7,114 nt of DNA from Bacillota bacterium (GTDB lineage Bacteria > Bacillota > Clostridia > Peptostreptococcales > Anaerovoracaceae): the NCBI GenBank assembly GCA_017543805.1, contig JAFYFK010000183.1, positions 1 through 7,114 of the forward strand, in the 5' to 3' direction. The notes beneath the pieces are model-generated. The model worked only from the letters and a program-made list of their open reading frames with translations, was not told where the DNA came from and made no database searches. How positions within the stretch are numbered: position 1 is the first letter of the stretch; every line of letters begins with the position of its first letter. Both the position numbers and the translations under genes were made by a program. Below are positions 6,357 through 7,114 of this stretch, in pieces.

Positions 6357-6803
6357 ATGACTGCGGTTTCACAGCTTATATGTTCGGTAATAGCCTGCCT
6401 CGGCTTTGCGATAATATTCAATATCCAGAAAGACAAGCTCTTCTGGGCCTGCTTCGGCGGTTTCATTTCCTGGGGAGTTTATCTTTCCGCTGTTGCCTGC
6501 GGTCTCGGGGATTATCTCTCGGCTTTCATCGCCGCCGCGGTCACGACTCTTTACGCGGAGCTTATGGCCAGGGTCTGCAAGACTCCGGCGACCGTTTTCG
6601 TAATAGTCTGCACCATACCTCTTCTTCCCGGAGGCGCTCTGTACCGCGCGATGGACTATCTTGTGCATCATTACAAGACGACAGGGGAGACTGAGGGGAT
6701 CTACGCGTTCTGCTTTGCCGCAAGCATGGCAGCGGGAATAATATGCGCGACCCTCACAACGAGAGCCTTGCTCAGACCTTCTTCAAATACAAAACAGGAA
6801 TGA
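6357..6803 (+). CDS. ThrE_2/YjjB-type exporter subunit (small, C-terminal half)
   Basis: This 148-residue membrane protein corresponds to the C-terminal half of full-length ThrE and to E. coli YjjB (about 157 residues). Four to five hydrophobic segments are seen (about 3-21, 30-50, 54-70, 78-95 and 115-138). The family mark PLLPGGALYRAM lies at 88-99, and FNIQKDKL (21-28) follows the first helix, as is common in the family. The end is a short charged cytoplasmic tail. It starts 11 bases after the large subunit's stop with a perfect ribosome site, so the pair is one transcription unit, and the two proteins very likely form one transporter. Its stop is five bases from the stop of the converging gene, and no terminator hairpin is visible. 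Confidence 0.9.
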   Translation: MTAVSQLICSVIACLGFAIIFNIQKDKLFWACFGGFISWGVYLSAVACGLGDYLSAFIAAAVTTLYAELMARVCKTPATVFVIVCTIPLLPGGALYRAMDYLVHHYKTTGETEGIYAFCFAASMAAGIICATLTTRALLRPSSNTKQE

Positions 6804-6808
6804 CCCGC

Positions 6809-7114
6809 CTAGTCGCGGTAGTGCTGGACCCTGTGTTCGAGTCCGCGAAGTTCTTCTTTGAGTTCTACCATTAAACGCTTCTGGAATGCCTGAAGCTGTT
6901 TTTTGTGCGCGCAGAGTTTTTCCTGGCAGTTGGCGCAGTGCAGGGCGGCGTTGGTGTTTTCCGCGAAACGCTCGGGATGTTTGTGGTAGAGGACTTCCCA
7001 GGATACGAACAGTCCCAGTGCCAACGCCAGTATGCTCCAGGTGTAGATGCCGGGAACAAAGAGCAGAGGGGTGAACATCATCGCGTAGTCCCAGTTATAT
7101 ATGCGGCAGGCGCC
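6809..7114 (-). CDS. C-terminal part of an unrecognised membrane protein with a Cys/His cluster and coiled-coil tail
   Basis: An open frame enters from the right edge and ends at TAG (6809-6811), giving 101 visible residues. An internal ATG pair at 7076-7081 would give a 90-residue protein, but the frame stays open upstream (RIYNWDYA precedes it) and no ribosome site is seen, so the true start is probably outside the window. Numbering from 7081, residues 3-31 are strongly hydrophobic (one long or two short membrane segments). A basic stretch, YHKHPERF (32-39), follows. Then comes HCANCQEKLCAH (48-59), with three cysteines and two histidines spaced like a small metal site. Residues 60-88 are charged and heptad-like, a probable coiled coil facing the cytoplasm. 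I do not recognise the family and infer no function. It converges on the exporter pair. Confidence 0.65.
   Translation of the reverse strand, partial: GACRIYNWDYAMMFTPLLFVPGIYTWSILALALGLFVSWEVLYHKHPERFAENTNAALHCANCQEKLCAHKKQLQAFQKRLMVELKEELRGLEHRVQHYRD

Noticed and set aside
5875..6372. 165-codon minus-strand frame opposite the large exporter subunit
   Set aside because: It is highly charged and repetitive, a shadow of hydrophobic codons on the sense strand, which carries clear ThrE-family motifs.

Overview
The window looks like chromosomal DNA from an anaerobic, probably gut-associated bacterium. GC-rich genes are separated by short AT-rich gaps, most genes have strong AGGAGG-type ribosome sites, and ATA is a common isoleucine codon. 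A Clostridia-like Firmicute is my best guess, but nothing in the window fixes the taxon. No RNA gene, insertion sequence, CRISPR array or phage gene was found, and no gene-free stretch exceeds 300 bases.

Left and centre (1-5436, minus strand) is a tight four-gene operon read right to left. It encodes a TetR-family regulator, a cytoplasmic GH2 glycosidase of 806 residues, a 488-residue protein of unknown function with glycosyltransferase-B-like motifs, and a MelB-like GPH-family sugar transporter cut by the left edge. The order regulator, GH2 enzyme, extra gene, GPH transporter parallels the E. coli uid (gus) operon (TetR-type UidR, GH2 UidA, GPH-type UidB). The enzyme lacks the N-x-K signature of beta-glucuronidases, so a beta-galactoside or related glycoside is a better substrate guess. 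A glycoside would be imported by the GPH carrier, cleaved by the GH2 enzyme and sensed by the TetR protein.

The most striking observation is that the transporter frame is intact over all 302 visible codons except for one TAG at codon 28. It sits in the first membrane helix, where MelB (from memory) has Tyr28. Elsewhere in the window TAG works as an ordinary stop, so a recent nonsense mutation, a strain variant or a sequence error is likelier than recoding.

The AT-rich gap 5443-5589 separates this operon from a divergent gene pair. It holds a good sigma70-type promoter for the rightward genes and an extended -10 element for the leftward operon. The rightward promoter lies so close to its start codon that the transcript should be leaderless or nearly so.

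Right (5590-6803, plus strand) are the two halves of a split ThrE-type exporter (YjjP-like and YjjB-like), translationally coupled. The window ends with the C-terminal part of an unrecognised membrane protein on the minus strand (6809-7114) that carries a cysteine/histidine cluster and a probable coiled coil. It converges on the exporter genes with only five bases between the stop codons.
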